Shown in pieces: positions 35,741 to 48,280 of a stretch of 64,000 bases of DNA (positions are counted from its first letter, which is position 1; each line of letters opens with the position of its first letter). Where the stretch lies: positions 29,016,001-29,080,000 of the forward strand of contig JAKSXM010000014.1 of the NCBI GenBank assembly GCA_022575985.1, given 5' to 3'. The position numbers were made by a program, and so were the translations under genes. This stretch comes from Anagrus nilaparvatae (taxonomy: Eukaryota; Arthropoda; Insecta; Hymenoptera; Mymaridae). A model generated the notes under the pieces. It saw only the letters and a program-made list of their open reading frames with translations, made no database searches and was not told where the DNA came from.

Positions 35741-38700
35741 ATGAGTTTCAAGATTTTTGTTAAAATTTGTGACACGAGTTTATTACAGAAATGTTTTCCA
35801 CCACAAAGTAAAGCACAATGGGTACAAACTGCAAGAGCTTTTAGGTCAGTAATCTATTGTTATTATTGTTATTTATATATATTTCAAAGTTAAATTTATT
35901 ATTTGTAAGGTGAATGTACCAATTAGTGACCACCCCCAAATTAGTGTTCAATGCCATGTTCTTCTTATGGTAGACGAGTGGTCACTAATAGGTAGAGACA
36001 CCCTATATGTTTTTTTTGTTTTTGTTAAACTCAATGTAAATAAATTCCAAAATAACGTCATTTTTACCAAAATATTCTGGCACACTACTAACTATTTAAA
36101 TTAACTTTATGTCTTTTTTTCGTAAATATTAAAAAATAAAAGGTGTTTGTTTTAAAATTCGTTTAATTTGTCACGTATTGTGTTAATGAAACATTTTTGT
36201 TTATATATTAGACTGGTTGTTACTTTGGAAAAGTTTTAAGAATATGGGCCATTTTTCCAAAATATAAGATCCTAAAAATTTGAGCTTTCATTTATTGCAA
36301 GCAGATCTGATTGCAAGGGATTCTATACCACAGATTCTAGAAAGTTCCTGGTTAACTAAAATGCAGTTAAAAAATAAATTTGGATCTTTTTTTGTGAATT
36401 TATCTTCGTTTAGTTTTCGAGAATATAGAATCAAAAGAATTTTTTGAAAATTACTCCTAAAAATTTCAAGTTTAAGGCGAGTTATTTTATAAAGTTTTAC
36501 GAAAATAAAACCCAACAAGACGTTTAAGCTTAAATTTTTTGATATCTTTTGAGGAAAATTTTCTTACTTTTGCCCCTCAACCCCCCAAAATAAGTAAATA
36601 ATTTAAAATTCTTGACTAATATACATTTTTTCACAAGGTAAAACAATTCTTACATAAAAATGATAAAATTTTCTTATCTTAAAACAAATAATTATTGATT
36701 CAATAATATTAATTCCAAAAATGACATAACGAAACCATTCACAAAAAAATTACCAATATTTGTTTTACATTGATAAACCAAGATAACTCGATAAAAATGA
36801 ATATACATATTAATAAAAAATAATTTTTTACTTAATATATTAATCTGCAAATTTTTCAATAAAAAATTATTTGCTAATTTAATTATACTTATAATTCTAA
36901 ATTAAATATGATTAAATACACACGTGAAATAAAATAATTTTTACATAATATTAATTTACATAATTTATCAAATATTTGTTAAACAAATAATAAAAAAATT
37001 TACACATATTTTTTTAATAAAAAGCTCATGCATGTAATAAAAAAAATGTCACGTATACAGAAAATTTTTTTTTATAATCTAATATAAAGCGTAGGGTATA
37101 AAAAAATTATTTATAAATCGTATGAGAATTGTTTACTTGATTTTGCAATACTGTCAATATAATAAATAAGATAAAAAAAAGCTATAAGAATTAATTAAAT
37201 AATAAAAAAAATTTTTTATAATACATGCTTGTAATAAATAAAGTAATAAATTAAACATAAATATTATTAATAGATAAATTTCGTTATTATTGTGTAAACG
37301 AGAAGGGAGATAAAAAAAATGTCCTTTTTAACAAAAGAACAAATTAATAATTACAGTATTTGCAATTATATTTATTAATATCGCGATAAAAAATACTGAT
37401 GTACTTGCAAATGTCGACGAACTCTCATTTTGAGCGCGAGATATTATTCAGAATAACATTATAGTAGTCAACAACTGCATTTAAAAAAAAAATAAAAATT
37501 TTTATTTAAAAAAAAAAATAAAAAAAAAAGTGTTTGTGTATGTATAAAAAAAAAAGGAGAGAAAGAAAAAGTATATTTATCAGAGAGTAGTTTAGTCAGC
37601 TCTTTAAATAATATGTATATGGGTTATTTGCAAATTTAATTTACTATTGTTAGTTTAAAAAAATAATTGTAATTTTGAAAACATAAATTAAAAATGTTAG
37701 GCTAAAAAATGATAAATTGAGTAATATAAATTTTATTTTTTCTCGCAAGCGAAATGCCTTGGCTACATTATATAATACGTTAGAGGAATTAATATTTAAA
37801 GTTAAATAATGCAGGTTTCCTTGCATGGATAAAAGAAGGTGCTTTTGTTTGCTGGCCTAATTAATTTTTTTAATACTCTTTGGTATAGTAAAAGCACATG
37901 GAATTAAAAAAAAAATTATTAGGTCTAGAAAGGGCTCTATATGTTATAGTTTAAAACTAAAATGAAATTTTTATCTAAAAGTGGCAGATTAGTTGTTATT
38001 AATAAATTATTACAAAAATTTTTCATTATTAAAGGGCTGAAGTTAAAAATTTTTAAATTTTAAAAAAATTAGCAAAAAACACCCCTTTTTAGAGATTTTT
38101 TTGTAATATAAATAAACCCTAAGGGGAACCAAACTATTATAAGTTTTTGGAGTGGCTAATAGTAAATAATTTTGCAGTGTTGTTAGAAATTTAATAGTGC
38201 ACCCTTAAATCAAGAAAAATAGATTATTTTATGGTATATTTTGACGAATATAACACCAAATATAATAAAATTTGGCTTACCATACGTATTTTGAGTCGTT
38301 GATCGTGAATCTCCGGGAGCATAAAATGAAAAACACTTAAATACCCTTAAATTAGTAAAAAACACCCTTTTTCGGGGTCAAAAAGCGTACTATAGTAACC
38401 TTAACTTTGTTATGTTTGTTAAATATTGCTAAAATACTCCAATTAAGAGGGATTTTTTGCGAATTTCTAACAAAAAAAGCCGCAATTTTCAGGTTTAGCG
38501 ATTCTAAAAAGCTATAATAGAAAAAATCTATTCAGGCCTAGGAACTTCAATTTCAAAACCTGATAATGATTGGGGTATTTATGCTTATTTATTAAACCAA
38601 AAACTATATTTGATAAATTCCTTCCTATGATTATTGTTTATTAAGAAAAAACAAATAAATCGCTTATGATGCAAAATATGTTAAAAAATGTATTGATATA

Positions 38701-41700
38701 ATAGAGAAACCCTTTCTGATATCATTGAGCTACAGTCCCTAGGATGCTATATCAATTTGTTAATTTACATTTTTTTGCAAATAACCCATATAGAATGCAT
38801 TATTCTGATTACCATAACATACTTTATTTATTAGTTTTATGGTTCTTTTTTTAACAATATTTGTACAGTATAATATCTTGTTTTATAAAAAAAAAATGAG
38901 GAGAAATTATATCCAGTGATATTATAAACACACCTGAAAAAAAAAATAATCAGATGGAAAGTTTTTATTTATAAAACTACTATTTATAAATAGCCATTTT
39001 TTAAAATTATTATTTCATGCTTGTCTCACGTGAATTTTGCATAATTAATTTTAAAAAATCAATTTAAAAGTTTTATGTTAAAAAAAAAAAAATATTTAAT
39101 GACACTGTTATTTAACGCATATATTATAATTCTATTTTTATTTTGTTAAAATTTTTTAAATCTCATTTTATTTTATTAAACCTATAATGAACTAAACATA
39201 GTATTTAACTTTCACAAAATGAAATTTTTTTAATTCTATTTTTTGTTGTTTTTAATGATTTTAAAACTTTCGAGTATTTATAAACAAAGATTATAAGATT
39301 ATACTGTTGATTTGATGCTATTGAAATATTAAGAAAAATTTTAATTTTTAATTTATAATTTGATTGTAATTTCAGGCCAAAGGCAGTTTTCTTTCTTATA
39401 TTTAATTTAACTGAAAAGAAATCTTTGCCTTTTTAAAAAGCCATTTTCCCCTCAGATTTTCAGTTTTATCCTGAAATGTCATATTTTATCCCCAACGTGT
39501 TTCCAGAAATTATTTTTTATCTTCATTATTGAGTCTAGAACCTATTATCAAACAAATGCATAAATTTGCCTATGATTACATTCAGTGTTCGTTTGAAATT
39601 TCAAGCATACCATCTTTACAGTGCAGTACAGCAGAGTCTATAAACTTATAAATCATAATATCAAAGCAAATAATTAATAATTTTTTAAACTCATAATAAT
39701 TTCTAATTAAATAATAAATAACTATAAAAATTCAACATTTAATAACTCTCAGACAAAATTTATCTTTAATTTAAAAACGTGATTTTTTTATACATAATAA
39801 TTTAATTTATTATATATATACACTTTTATAAATCTATAATCTTAATCTTATAAAATTAAGTAATATTTTTATATATAATATAAATCATAAAAATAATTAT
39901 CAACATAATTATTTTACTATATTGAAACTACAAAAAAATATAATAAATAAATAAAATGATATACCTATAAAAATTTTATTGTAATATATGACTTGGCCAT
40001 AAATTAAAACTTCTAAAAATTAGTCTATAAGCTTTTTTTGGAAAAAGATAGTAGTTGAGATAAATAAATTGTCTGTAATTAAAACTGTGTATAAAAATAA
40101 AATAAAGTGATAATTTTAATCACATACCTAAATTAAAAGTAATAAATTTATCTTTATGAATGGAAATTGCTTGGTCGTCAATTAATAAATAAGAGTTCAA
40201 AAAAAGTACATTAAATTTTATTAATGCAAAATATTTTATTAAAATTTATTGATTATTTTAATAAGGCAATTGCAATTCGGCAATTCCCCTGAATTGAATT
40301 AATATTATTTAAGATTCTTTGTCAATAATATCATTGGTTTCATGAAGTCTCCACAAATCTCATTGTAGTTCTCAGAAACATATCATAATTCTCATTATCA
40401 GAAGTAATTTTTTTCTTGATTAATTCTTGTTTCCTCAAAAGATCACATTTATATTCGTATTTTGTTTTGGAAATTCGTTTTTATCATTAAGTTCATGCTT
40501 TATTAATGTTATTTAAGTGGGTAATTTACACTTAAAAATGATCCTTTTGTAAATAATCTTTCAAAATCAGCCCCAAAATAATTTTTTATTTGACACAAAA
40601 TGAATCTAACTGCAAGAAAATGATATCTTTTTCGGTCAAGAATTATTTTTTTAAGTCAAATAAAAAATCATTTTGGGGCTGATTTATTTTTGCCTGAAAA
40701 GGATCGTTTTCTTAGTGTAATCATATTTCAAAAACCTAATTTGACCTTTACATTACAGTTTTATCTTTTGAACCTCAATTTTGTCCTCAAAACTACTTGT
40801 TTGGCCAGTTCTTTCAAAATTATAGTTTTAAAACAACAAATTAATCATTTTGCTGATAATAAAAAGTATTTTTTAAATAAAAAATCATAATTTTTATCAG
40901 AAAGCGTGCCACTATTTTGTAAAAAACTTTAAAAAATTTATTAATTATTTTAAAATTATAAGTAACTAATAAAATATAAATAGTTACGTAATCATGGTTT
41001 AACCCAAAATTGATTTACAATAAATTTAGATCCTATATCAATCAAAATATTATACTTCAGCTTTTTGGGTTAATCCTAAAAATAATGAATTATAGAAAAA
41101 TAGAAGACTCATTAAAATATTATTTTTTAAAAATATTATCTTCGACAGTCATCTTATCTTTAAATTCATGGAAGTTAAAAAAAAAAAACCAATCAGTGTT
41201 TTTTGTAATCTTTTACTTGCAAAATTTAAATCACATATTTATCTTTTTATTTTAGTTATATAACTATTGAAAAAAATAATTTTAAAGTAAATTAGTAAAA
41301 ATGTTCAAAAAAATAATTTTTTAAATATTGTTTGTAATAAATTGTAATTAATTTTTCACGTAGAATACTAAAGAATTTTATCGTTAATTTAGGCAAACTT
41401 TGTTCAAAAAAATTTTGGAGACCTAATATGTTTTAGGCCATTGAGTTTATAGATTTTTAAGAATTTTACACGTTTTAAAACTGAGATGCTGGGAATATTT
41501 ATGACTTTTTGGGGTCAAAATTTTTAGTTTTTTTTCATTTCAGAAATAACCAAATTATTATTTAATTTTACTCTACTTTACCGAATAGAATAAATATAGT
41601 TCTTAAATTTGCATTATGTAAATATCGAGAAAAAAATTAAATTTCACTTTCCCTTAAAAACTGCTAACAATTTTTTGTTGACATTCGAATGAAAAAATGT

Positions 41701-42968
41701 ATTTTTTTATTTTATTGTTATTTTCTGGTTATTATACAAATTAATAAAAAAATTTTTTTTTTTACAGTACCAGCATTGGATGCCAAAAGGCTATGCTAGG
41801 TGATTCACCAAACGCAGCAATAGACAAAACCCTTTTAAATAAATATTTAAATCTTCCACAACCAGAAAAACTAATTCAGGCTAAATACATTTGGATCGAT
41901 GGTACTGGCGAAGGTATTAGATCTAAAACAAGAACATTAGATTTTATTCCAAAGAAACCATCAGGTTTGTATTTTTACTTTTTTTACTTTTTAATTACTT
42001 ACGTAAAAACAAAAACGAGTTATAATTTAATGCTTTTTACAGAATTACCAAAGTGGCAATATGACGGCAGTTCAACATACCAAGCCGAAGGCGGAGATAG
42101 TGACATATTTTTGAAACCGCAAGCAATATATCGCGATCCTTTCCGGGGAAATAACAATATTCTAGTTTTGTGCGACACTTACTTAGGTAATGACTCGCCA
42201 ACCCCGTCTAACAAGCGTCACCAAGCAAATGCTGCATTAGAGGCAGTCAAGGCCGAGGAACCATGGTTTGGAATAGAACAAGAATACACCTTCTTGGACA
42301 TGGATGGTCGTCCATTGGGATGGCCGAAAAATGGATACCCCGCTCCTCAGGGACCATACTACTGTGGAGTAGGCGCAAATCGTACAGTCGGTCGTGAAAT
42401 CGTTGAAGCACATTATCGAGCCTGCCTATACGCTGGAGTTAATATTTCAGGAACCAATGCTGAAGTTATGCCCAGTCAATGGGAGTTCCAAGTAGGACCA
42501 ACACTTGGTATCGCTGCATGCGATGAACTTTGGATCTCAAGGTTTATATTGCACCGCATAGCTGAAGAATATGGAGTCGTTGTCAGTCTTGACCCTAAAC
42601 CAATCGAGGGTGACTGGAATGGTGCTGGAGCTCACACAAATTTCTCAACAAAGGCAATGCGTGCTGAAGGAGGAATCGAAGAAGTAAAAAAAGCCATAGA
42701 GAAACTATCAAAACGCCATCAAGAACACATTCGCGCTTACGATCCTCGCGAAGGTAAAGACAACATGAGAAGACTTACTGGTAAACACGAAACTAGCAGC
42801 ATCAACGATTTCAGTTCAGGTGTAGCCAACAGGAAAGTTAGTATTCGTATTCCAAGAGGTGTTGCTGCCGCAAACAAGGGATATCTTGAAGATCGTAGGC
42901 CAAGTAGTAATTGTGATCCATATTCCGTCTGCAACGCCCTCGTCAGAACCTGTATTCTTAACGAATAA
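35741..42968 (+). CDS. GS: Glutamine synthetase, mitochondrial form
   Basis: Three exons, 35741-35844, 41768-41964 and 42043-42968, give 408 residues. Exon 1 encodes an Arg/Lys-containing, acid-poor leader ([19 protein letters not shown]...ARAF), a typical mitochondrial presequence. It is joined in phase to [11 protein letters not shown] and then the GS body. The body has [48 protein letters not shown] and RIPR, so all catalytic motifs are intact. Intron 1 is 5.9 kb and full of repeats. Intron 2 is 78 bp, has no stop and keeps frame, so retention would insert 26 residues. Exon 3 (926 nt) equals the last exon of the cytosolic gene in length and phase. The upstream exon was found by phase and leader character, hence slightly less certain than the body. 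Confidence 0.9.
37875..37940. mobile_element. partial MITE, same family as 2160-2281
   Basis: AATACTCTTTGGTATAGTAA through TCTAGAAAGGGCT is the reverse complement of 2165-2231 with few changes. It lies in intron 1 of mitochondrial GS. Confidence 0.65.
38080..38480. repeat. decayed foldback-family sequence in the GS intron
   Basis: Contains CACCCTTAAATCAAGAAAAA, CCCTTAAATTAGTAAAAAAC and CACCCTTTTTCGGGG phrases shared with the 31481-32343 palindrome, with similar spacing. It is degraded and non-coding. Confidence 0.45.
40534..40711. mobile_element. inverted-repeat MITE in the GS intron
   Basis: Left AAATGATCCTTTTG and CAGCCCCAAAATAATTTTTT; right AAAAAATCATTTTGGGGCTG and AAAAGGATCGTTTT. The arms are about 75 bp around a short loop. 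Confidence 0.65.
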
Positions 42969-44129
42969 TTTAAAAATTGCACTTCATTCACTTAAAAATT
43001 TACCTATATTTTCATTCTTAAACTAACTTAAAATCTTAAAAATCAACTCTTTTTTTTAGTTCTGACTAGAGTTTATCCTACTTTTTTTGCACTAAATACT
43101 TATTTTATGCGACTTAAATCCAAAGGTGATATAGTAACTAAAAAATGTAACAACTAAATTTTATATTTACTATAATATGTTAATTTTTTTTTAAAAAAGA
43201 GCCTAAAAAAGTAAATAGAAGCATATAAAATATATTATTAATATAATTAAATTTATTATATATTTTATAAAATTAAAAAAATAAATTTATATATATAAAA
43301 ATTATATTGTGCTATTTTAAAAAAATATATGATCAGATGAAATAATAATATTTTATTGATATTATATAGCTCGTAGTGAAATATATTAATGTAAATAATA
43401 ATAAGAAAAGAAAATTTATTGAAAATATTGAAAAAAAATTATGAAAAAAATCTAAATATATATATATAAATGTGTACCTTATAAAATTACACTGTTAGGA
43501 ATTATTTGATAAAATTGTAAAAATTTTTTGTCCAATATAATTATTTATATTAATTTTAATCAATGTGATTTCTAACAGTGTACTTATTAATTATATTTTT
43601 AATATTTAAAATCTCTATATTTCTTAAATTATTAGTCATAAAATTTGATTTATTTTATTTTTAAAAATTACCTGAGTACTATGTATCAGAAAAAATATTT
43701 TTTTTTTTTAATTTTCAACAATTTACTTGATGTTTAAAGTTAAAAAATTTTTTATAATAAATTTTAGAAAAACACTTGTTATGCTGCATTACTTTAGTAT
43801 ATGATATAAAAAAGCTATTATTACTTAATTATTATACTTAATTTTATTATTATATTAAAATGTTTACTTATTAAATATACTGATAAATAAAATTGTTACT
43901 TATACAACTTAAATCTTAAAAAATTCCATTGTTTTTATGAACCTATTTTTCATTTTTACAAAGCAACAGAATTTATAAATTATAAGAAAACTTTTTCTAA
44001 AACAATGAAAATTCTTACTCAATTTTCGGATTCCTTATGGGAACTTATTTTATTAGTAGTATTTACCTCTTTTCAGGCAAATTTCCAATACATATTTCTG
44101 ATACGCCTGTACCAAAAAATAAATAAAAC
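42969..44129. other. 3' flank of mitochondrial GS
   Basis: AT-rich and non-coding, with the 91-bp MITE at 43490-43580. No poly-A signal stands out among many A-rich stretches. Confidence 0.4.
43490..43580. mobile_element. 91-bp MITE, CACTGTTAG ends, TA target site
   Basis: CACTGTTAGGAATT at the left and ATTTCTAACAGTG at the right are inverted, with TA outside both ends (43488-43489, 43581-43582). This is a mariner-type signature. Confidence 0.65.
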
Positions 44130-44436
44130 GAGGGGCTATCGTCTTGGAAATCACGAGTTTGATTACTAGTAACAAGGTTACTAGTTGAGATGGTTTATTT
44201 CCGTCTTTTAATGATTTTTTGCGATTTTTTGCGTTTTTAAACCTCAAAATCTATTTTTTACTATTCAATATTGATTTAAGAAACGCAAAAAATCGCAAAA
44301 AATCATTAAAAGACGGAAATAAACCATCTCAACTAGTAACGAATCATGATTGAGATACAAACAAGCCAAAATCCAAAAAAAATCCAAAAAAAAATTTTTT
44401 AAATCAAATTTGTGATTTCCAAGACGATAGCCCCTC
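44130..44436. mobile_element. 307-bp foldback element
   Basis: Left GAGGGGCTATCGTCTTGGAA and CTAGTTGAGATGGTTTATTT; right AAATAAACCATCTCAACTAG and CCAAGACGATAGCCCCTC. Arms of about 130 bp, with an inner GCGATTTTTTGCG/CGCAAAAAATCGC block. Confidence 0.75.
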
Positions 44437-44514
44437 AAAATAAAATACAACTCATAATTTTTTTTTTTTTAAATTAATTTTAAAATTAGTCGAATCCCAT
44501 AATTTTTAAAAAGT

Positions 44515-45292
44515 ATATGAGCAATTATTTTAAAAGTGCTACTTAATTTGAGCCTGAAATCGTAATTTTTTTTTTGAGGGCACATCGATATGACCCGTGT
44601 TTTCAGGTAGTTTGAACCTTCAGAAAACCGAAAAAAATCATGAACAAAAAATCGGCGATAGGTGCCAAAAAGATTTTTTCACTTTTATGTCAAAAACCGT
44701 GTTTTTCGTATCTGAGCTATCAGTAGCAAAATTTACTTAACACAGATTTTGACCTAAAAAATGAAATTTGATGAATAAAAATGATTTTTTCTTAAAGAAA
44801 TGAATAGCCAGGAAAAAATTAATCTATTTAAAAAAAAAAAATTATTATTTTACGATTACAATCAAGCGTGTAATGCATGTTGAAAGTTCAGAAACAGGCT
44901 TTTTTCAATAAAATCTCAATATTTTTTAAGCCGAGCAAAATCTTAAATTGACGATAACTTGGCTGAATTTCATCGTATAAAGATAAGTTTTTTTTTCTTC
45001 TGGAGTGGCTTTTCTCTGGCAATCAGATTTTTTTATCTATTTTTAAAAATTTTATTTACCTAAAAAGTTATTTTAAAAATTTGGGGTACCTCAGATACGA
45101 AAAACACGTTTTTCGACATAAAAGTGAAAAAATCTTTTTGACACCTATCGCCGATTTCTCGTTCATGATTTTTTTCGGTTTTCTGAAGGTTCAAACTAAC
45201 TGAAAACACGGGTCATATCGATGTGCCCTCAAAAAAAAAAATTACGATTTCAGGCTCAAATTAAGTAGCACTTTTAAAATAATTGCTCATAT
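44515..45292. mobile_element. long foldback family, copy 1 (778 bp)
   Basis: Ends ATATGAGCAATTATTTTAAA and its complement. The arms pair for about 230 bp (GAGGGCACATCGATATGACC, GGTTTTCTGAAGGTTCAAAC on opposite strands). The same sequence occurs at 48281-49430. Relative to that copy the middle is shortened, so this looks like an internally deleted derivative. Confidence 0.8.
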
Positions 45293-46409
45293 CTTAGAAA
45301 TATTTAAAATTTGATAAAGGATCTCAAATCCCAGAAATTCTGTTTTTTTTACTTATCTTATTTTTTTTCTTTCTTTTTACAGTGGGGGTGTGTATAATAA
45401 ATTTTTTATCAAAACAATTTTTATTTCGCTGTAATTAAAATATATTTAAAAGCTTATCAAAATGTGCCAACAATTTATTTTAAAAACTTGTTTTTTTATC
45501 GCATTTCATAAAACACATTTTTTACATTATTCTTTTATTATATTAAATTTTTTTGTGAAAATTTTAAAAATCAAATGTATATTATGTTCTGGAAAGTTTT
45601 ATAAATAATCTAATCTCTTGAATTGTTTATTATTTTGTCTTTTTTTTTTTGTTTACCTGAACATAAAGTGTTTCTAAATCTGTATTAGGATTGTGAATCA
45701 AAGTAATATGCAACGGCGCAAATTAAAGATTAAACTTTGCTTTTCTTGCTCTTAAATTTCCATAGCGATTCCAAAATCGAGTTGGTTTTTTTTATTATAT
45801 AAAAATGATTTTTTTAGCCTTATAACAGTACTCTTGGAGGTGCAAAACCTCTTAGAGAGAGCAAAAATTTGGAAAATGTATGAGGTTTATTTTTTAGCTA
45901 TAAAAAGAACTTCTGTGCAAAATTTTAAGTTTCCAGCTTAATTTTTCATTTTTGGAGCTTTTGTCAAATGCCTCCCAAATCATGCGGTATAACTATAAGA
46001 CAATTATTAAAGATTTCACGGGATCTTTAAACTCATAAATATTGATCTGCATCCAAAATTGTAAAATTACAACTAAAAAAGTCAACTTTCTTATATTTTT
46101 GATGCTGTAACAAAAAAAAAATCGTTTTTGTGGCTTAGAAATGTCACCCCCCCCCCCTCCACAATCCTTTAGCCAAATTTGAAATTCGGTAGTTCCTTTT
46201 TCCATAGAATACATGAGGTACAAAAAAGTATTGATAAAAGAAGAGCTTTCTTTATATTAGTTCCTTCTAAATTTTTATAAGGAGTGTGCGTGGTTATCTG
46301 AACTTTCAGGTCAGGAATACTTTTCGAAAATTAAAAAATAAATTTTGCACATATATTTATTAAAAAATTAGAGAAATATAATTAATATCACAGAATAAAA
46401 ACTTACACA
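45293..46409. other. non-coding spacer
   Basis: AT-rich, with a C-rich run at 46146-46158. No gene is recognised. Confidence 0.4.
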
Positions 46410-47650
46410 TCGGTAGTTCTTAGCTATTTTTATCCAAGTCTGAGGTCAATGTCTTGGATTTAAAAAATACCAATTGCACTGTGTTTGGTATGTAAAAATA
46501 TGGTTACTTGCCAATTTTCAAGGCCTCTAGGTGGCTTGGTGCGATTTGGCAGCTGTTTTTCCAATTTTGATTTTTTTCGAATTCTCAGCCACACGTTTGC
46601 TTTTTATTTTCTGAACGCCCTAAATAAGCCTAAAAAATATTTTTTATATAAAATTAGGTATAGTAAAAATTTCCGCCCAATCTGAATCTGACCATATTTT
46701 TTTGAAAAACCCTCAGTTAAAGCCGAAAAATCGGAAAAACTAAAGGAAACTGTAAATTTCAAATATCAAATACAATGATATAAAAACTGTAAAAAACAAA
46801 AAAATAAACAGAATAAAAAAATAGTAAAATTTAATTATGTTTAATTATGATTGATTTCAGCAGGTTACTTTGTTTTTCTTTTTTTTACAACGTCACAGAG
46901 GCCTCTAAAATTTTACCCAGTAAGGTTTTCAATGTACAATTTGCCGAGGAATCCGAAAATCAAGTCAGATTTTTCATTTTCTATCAGGAGAAGCGAGAAA
47001 ATTGTAAAATTCAGAAAATGAAGAATTTTCAAAATCTTTTTTTGAGCCTAAAATTGATTTTTAAGTACTTAAAAGGCAAATGTGTCAAAAAAAGAGTTTA
47101 CCAGCATAAAATGTATGGGAAAACACATGTAAAAAAAAAAAGTGACTCTTTTTGAGATATTTGTATTTTACAGTTTGCTTTAGTTTTTCCGATTTTCCGG
47201 CTTTTCCTGAGGGTTTTCCGAAAAAATATGGTCAGCTTCGGATTGGACGCGAATTTTTACTACCTAAATTTATATAAAAAATATTTTTTAGGCTTATTTA
47301 GGGCGTCCAGAAAATAAAAAGCAAACGGGTGGCTGAGTATTCGAAAAAAATCAAAATTAGAAAAACAGCTACCAAATCGCAACCAAGCCACCTAGAGCCT
47401 TAAAAATTGGCCAGTGACCATATTTTTACATACCAAACACAGTGCAATTGGTATTTTCTGGTCAGCGGCCAGAAAACACGCATTTCCCGGCCGCTGCGCG
47501 TCCGGCAAAGACGGAAGGCTTCGCCTCGGAAGGTAATTTACGTGCGATTTGGGCCATTCTTTATTTTTCTGGCCATGGGTCGTAATATACTATTTTTAAA
47601 TCCAAGACATCGACCTTAGACTTGGGTAAAAATAGCTAAGAACTATCGAT
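46410..47650. mobile_element. 1.24-kb foldback element with a nested hairpin element
   Basis: Left CGGTAGTTCTTAGCTATTTT and right AAAATAGCTAAGAACTATCG are inverted. The arms extend about 370 bp on the left and continue on the right, interrupted at about 47455-47605 by a GC-rich block of another family. The left arm reads through uninterrupted at the equivalent site (46445-46490), so the GC-rich block inserted later. The central region has ORF-like frames but no recognisable protein. Confidence 0.75.
47455..47605. mobile_element. GC-rich hairpin-family insertion
   Basis: Carries GGTCAGCGGCCAGAAAACAC, GGCCGCTGCGCGTCCGG, GGCTTCGCCTCGGAAGGTAA and GTGCGATTTGGGCCATTCTT, all shared with the cluster at 62.26-63.0 kb. 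GC content is far above its surroundings. Confidence 0.7.
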
Positions 47651-48280
47651 ATATCAATTTGAAAAAATATGAAAATTCTATTAATTTTATTTTGAAGTAT
47701 TATTGATAGAAAGAAAATTTCCGTTTCAAAATCGAACCTGTTGTCTTTATTCAAAAAATTTCAGGCATATATTATCCGAATAAAAGCTTGAGAAGTTTCG
47801 GGTCAATTTCAAGTACCCGAAAATTTGGACAACTATACACATCTAATTTTTATACTACTTGTCTTATTAGAATTAAATGACTTTGAAGGCAATTCTGGAA
47901 TTAATTTCCTAGAGTTATCAACAATGTTATTTTATATTTGCCATAAAATTATATTCAAAAAATTAGTATTTACAAAATTACAATTCTATGGAATTTCTTA
48001 ATTGGATTGGAATAAATTTCATTTTCAAAACATAATTCTATTATAATAATGTGGAAAAAATTAAGTTATAAACTGAAACATTTTTTTTTCTAGAGCCCCT
48101 TCGGGAAATATAAGTGAGAATGTATAAGTAAAAGTAATTTATCCAAGTAATTAAAAATTTAATAATTAAGAAATAGCACCATAAATATTACAAATATACT
48201 GGTGTTATTTGAAGAAGAAAAAATTATTGCATAACAATAAAATATCAAAATTTAAAAAAAAACTAGATACCTATCTATGC
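47651..48280. other. non-coding spacer
   Basis: AT-rich; no gene or repeat recognised. Confidence 0.4.

Noticed and set aside
40690..41255. 66- and 81-codon ORFs in the long GS intron
   Set aside because: The first overlaps a MITE arm; both are compositionally biased and unlike any known protein.
46847..47155. 102-codon ORF inside a foldback element
   Set aside because: Lys/Phe-rich composition, no domain, spans the loop of an inverted repeat.
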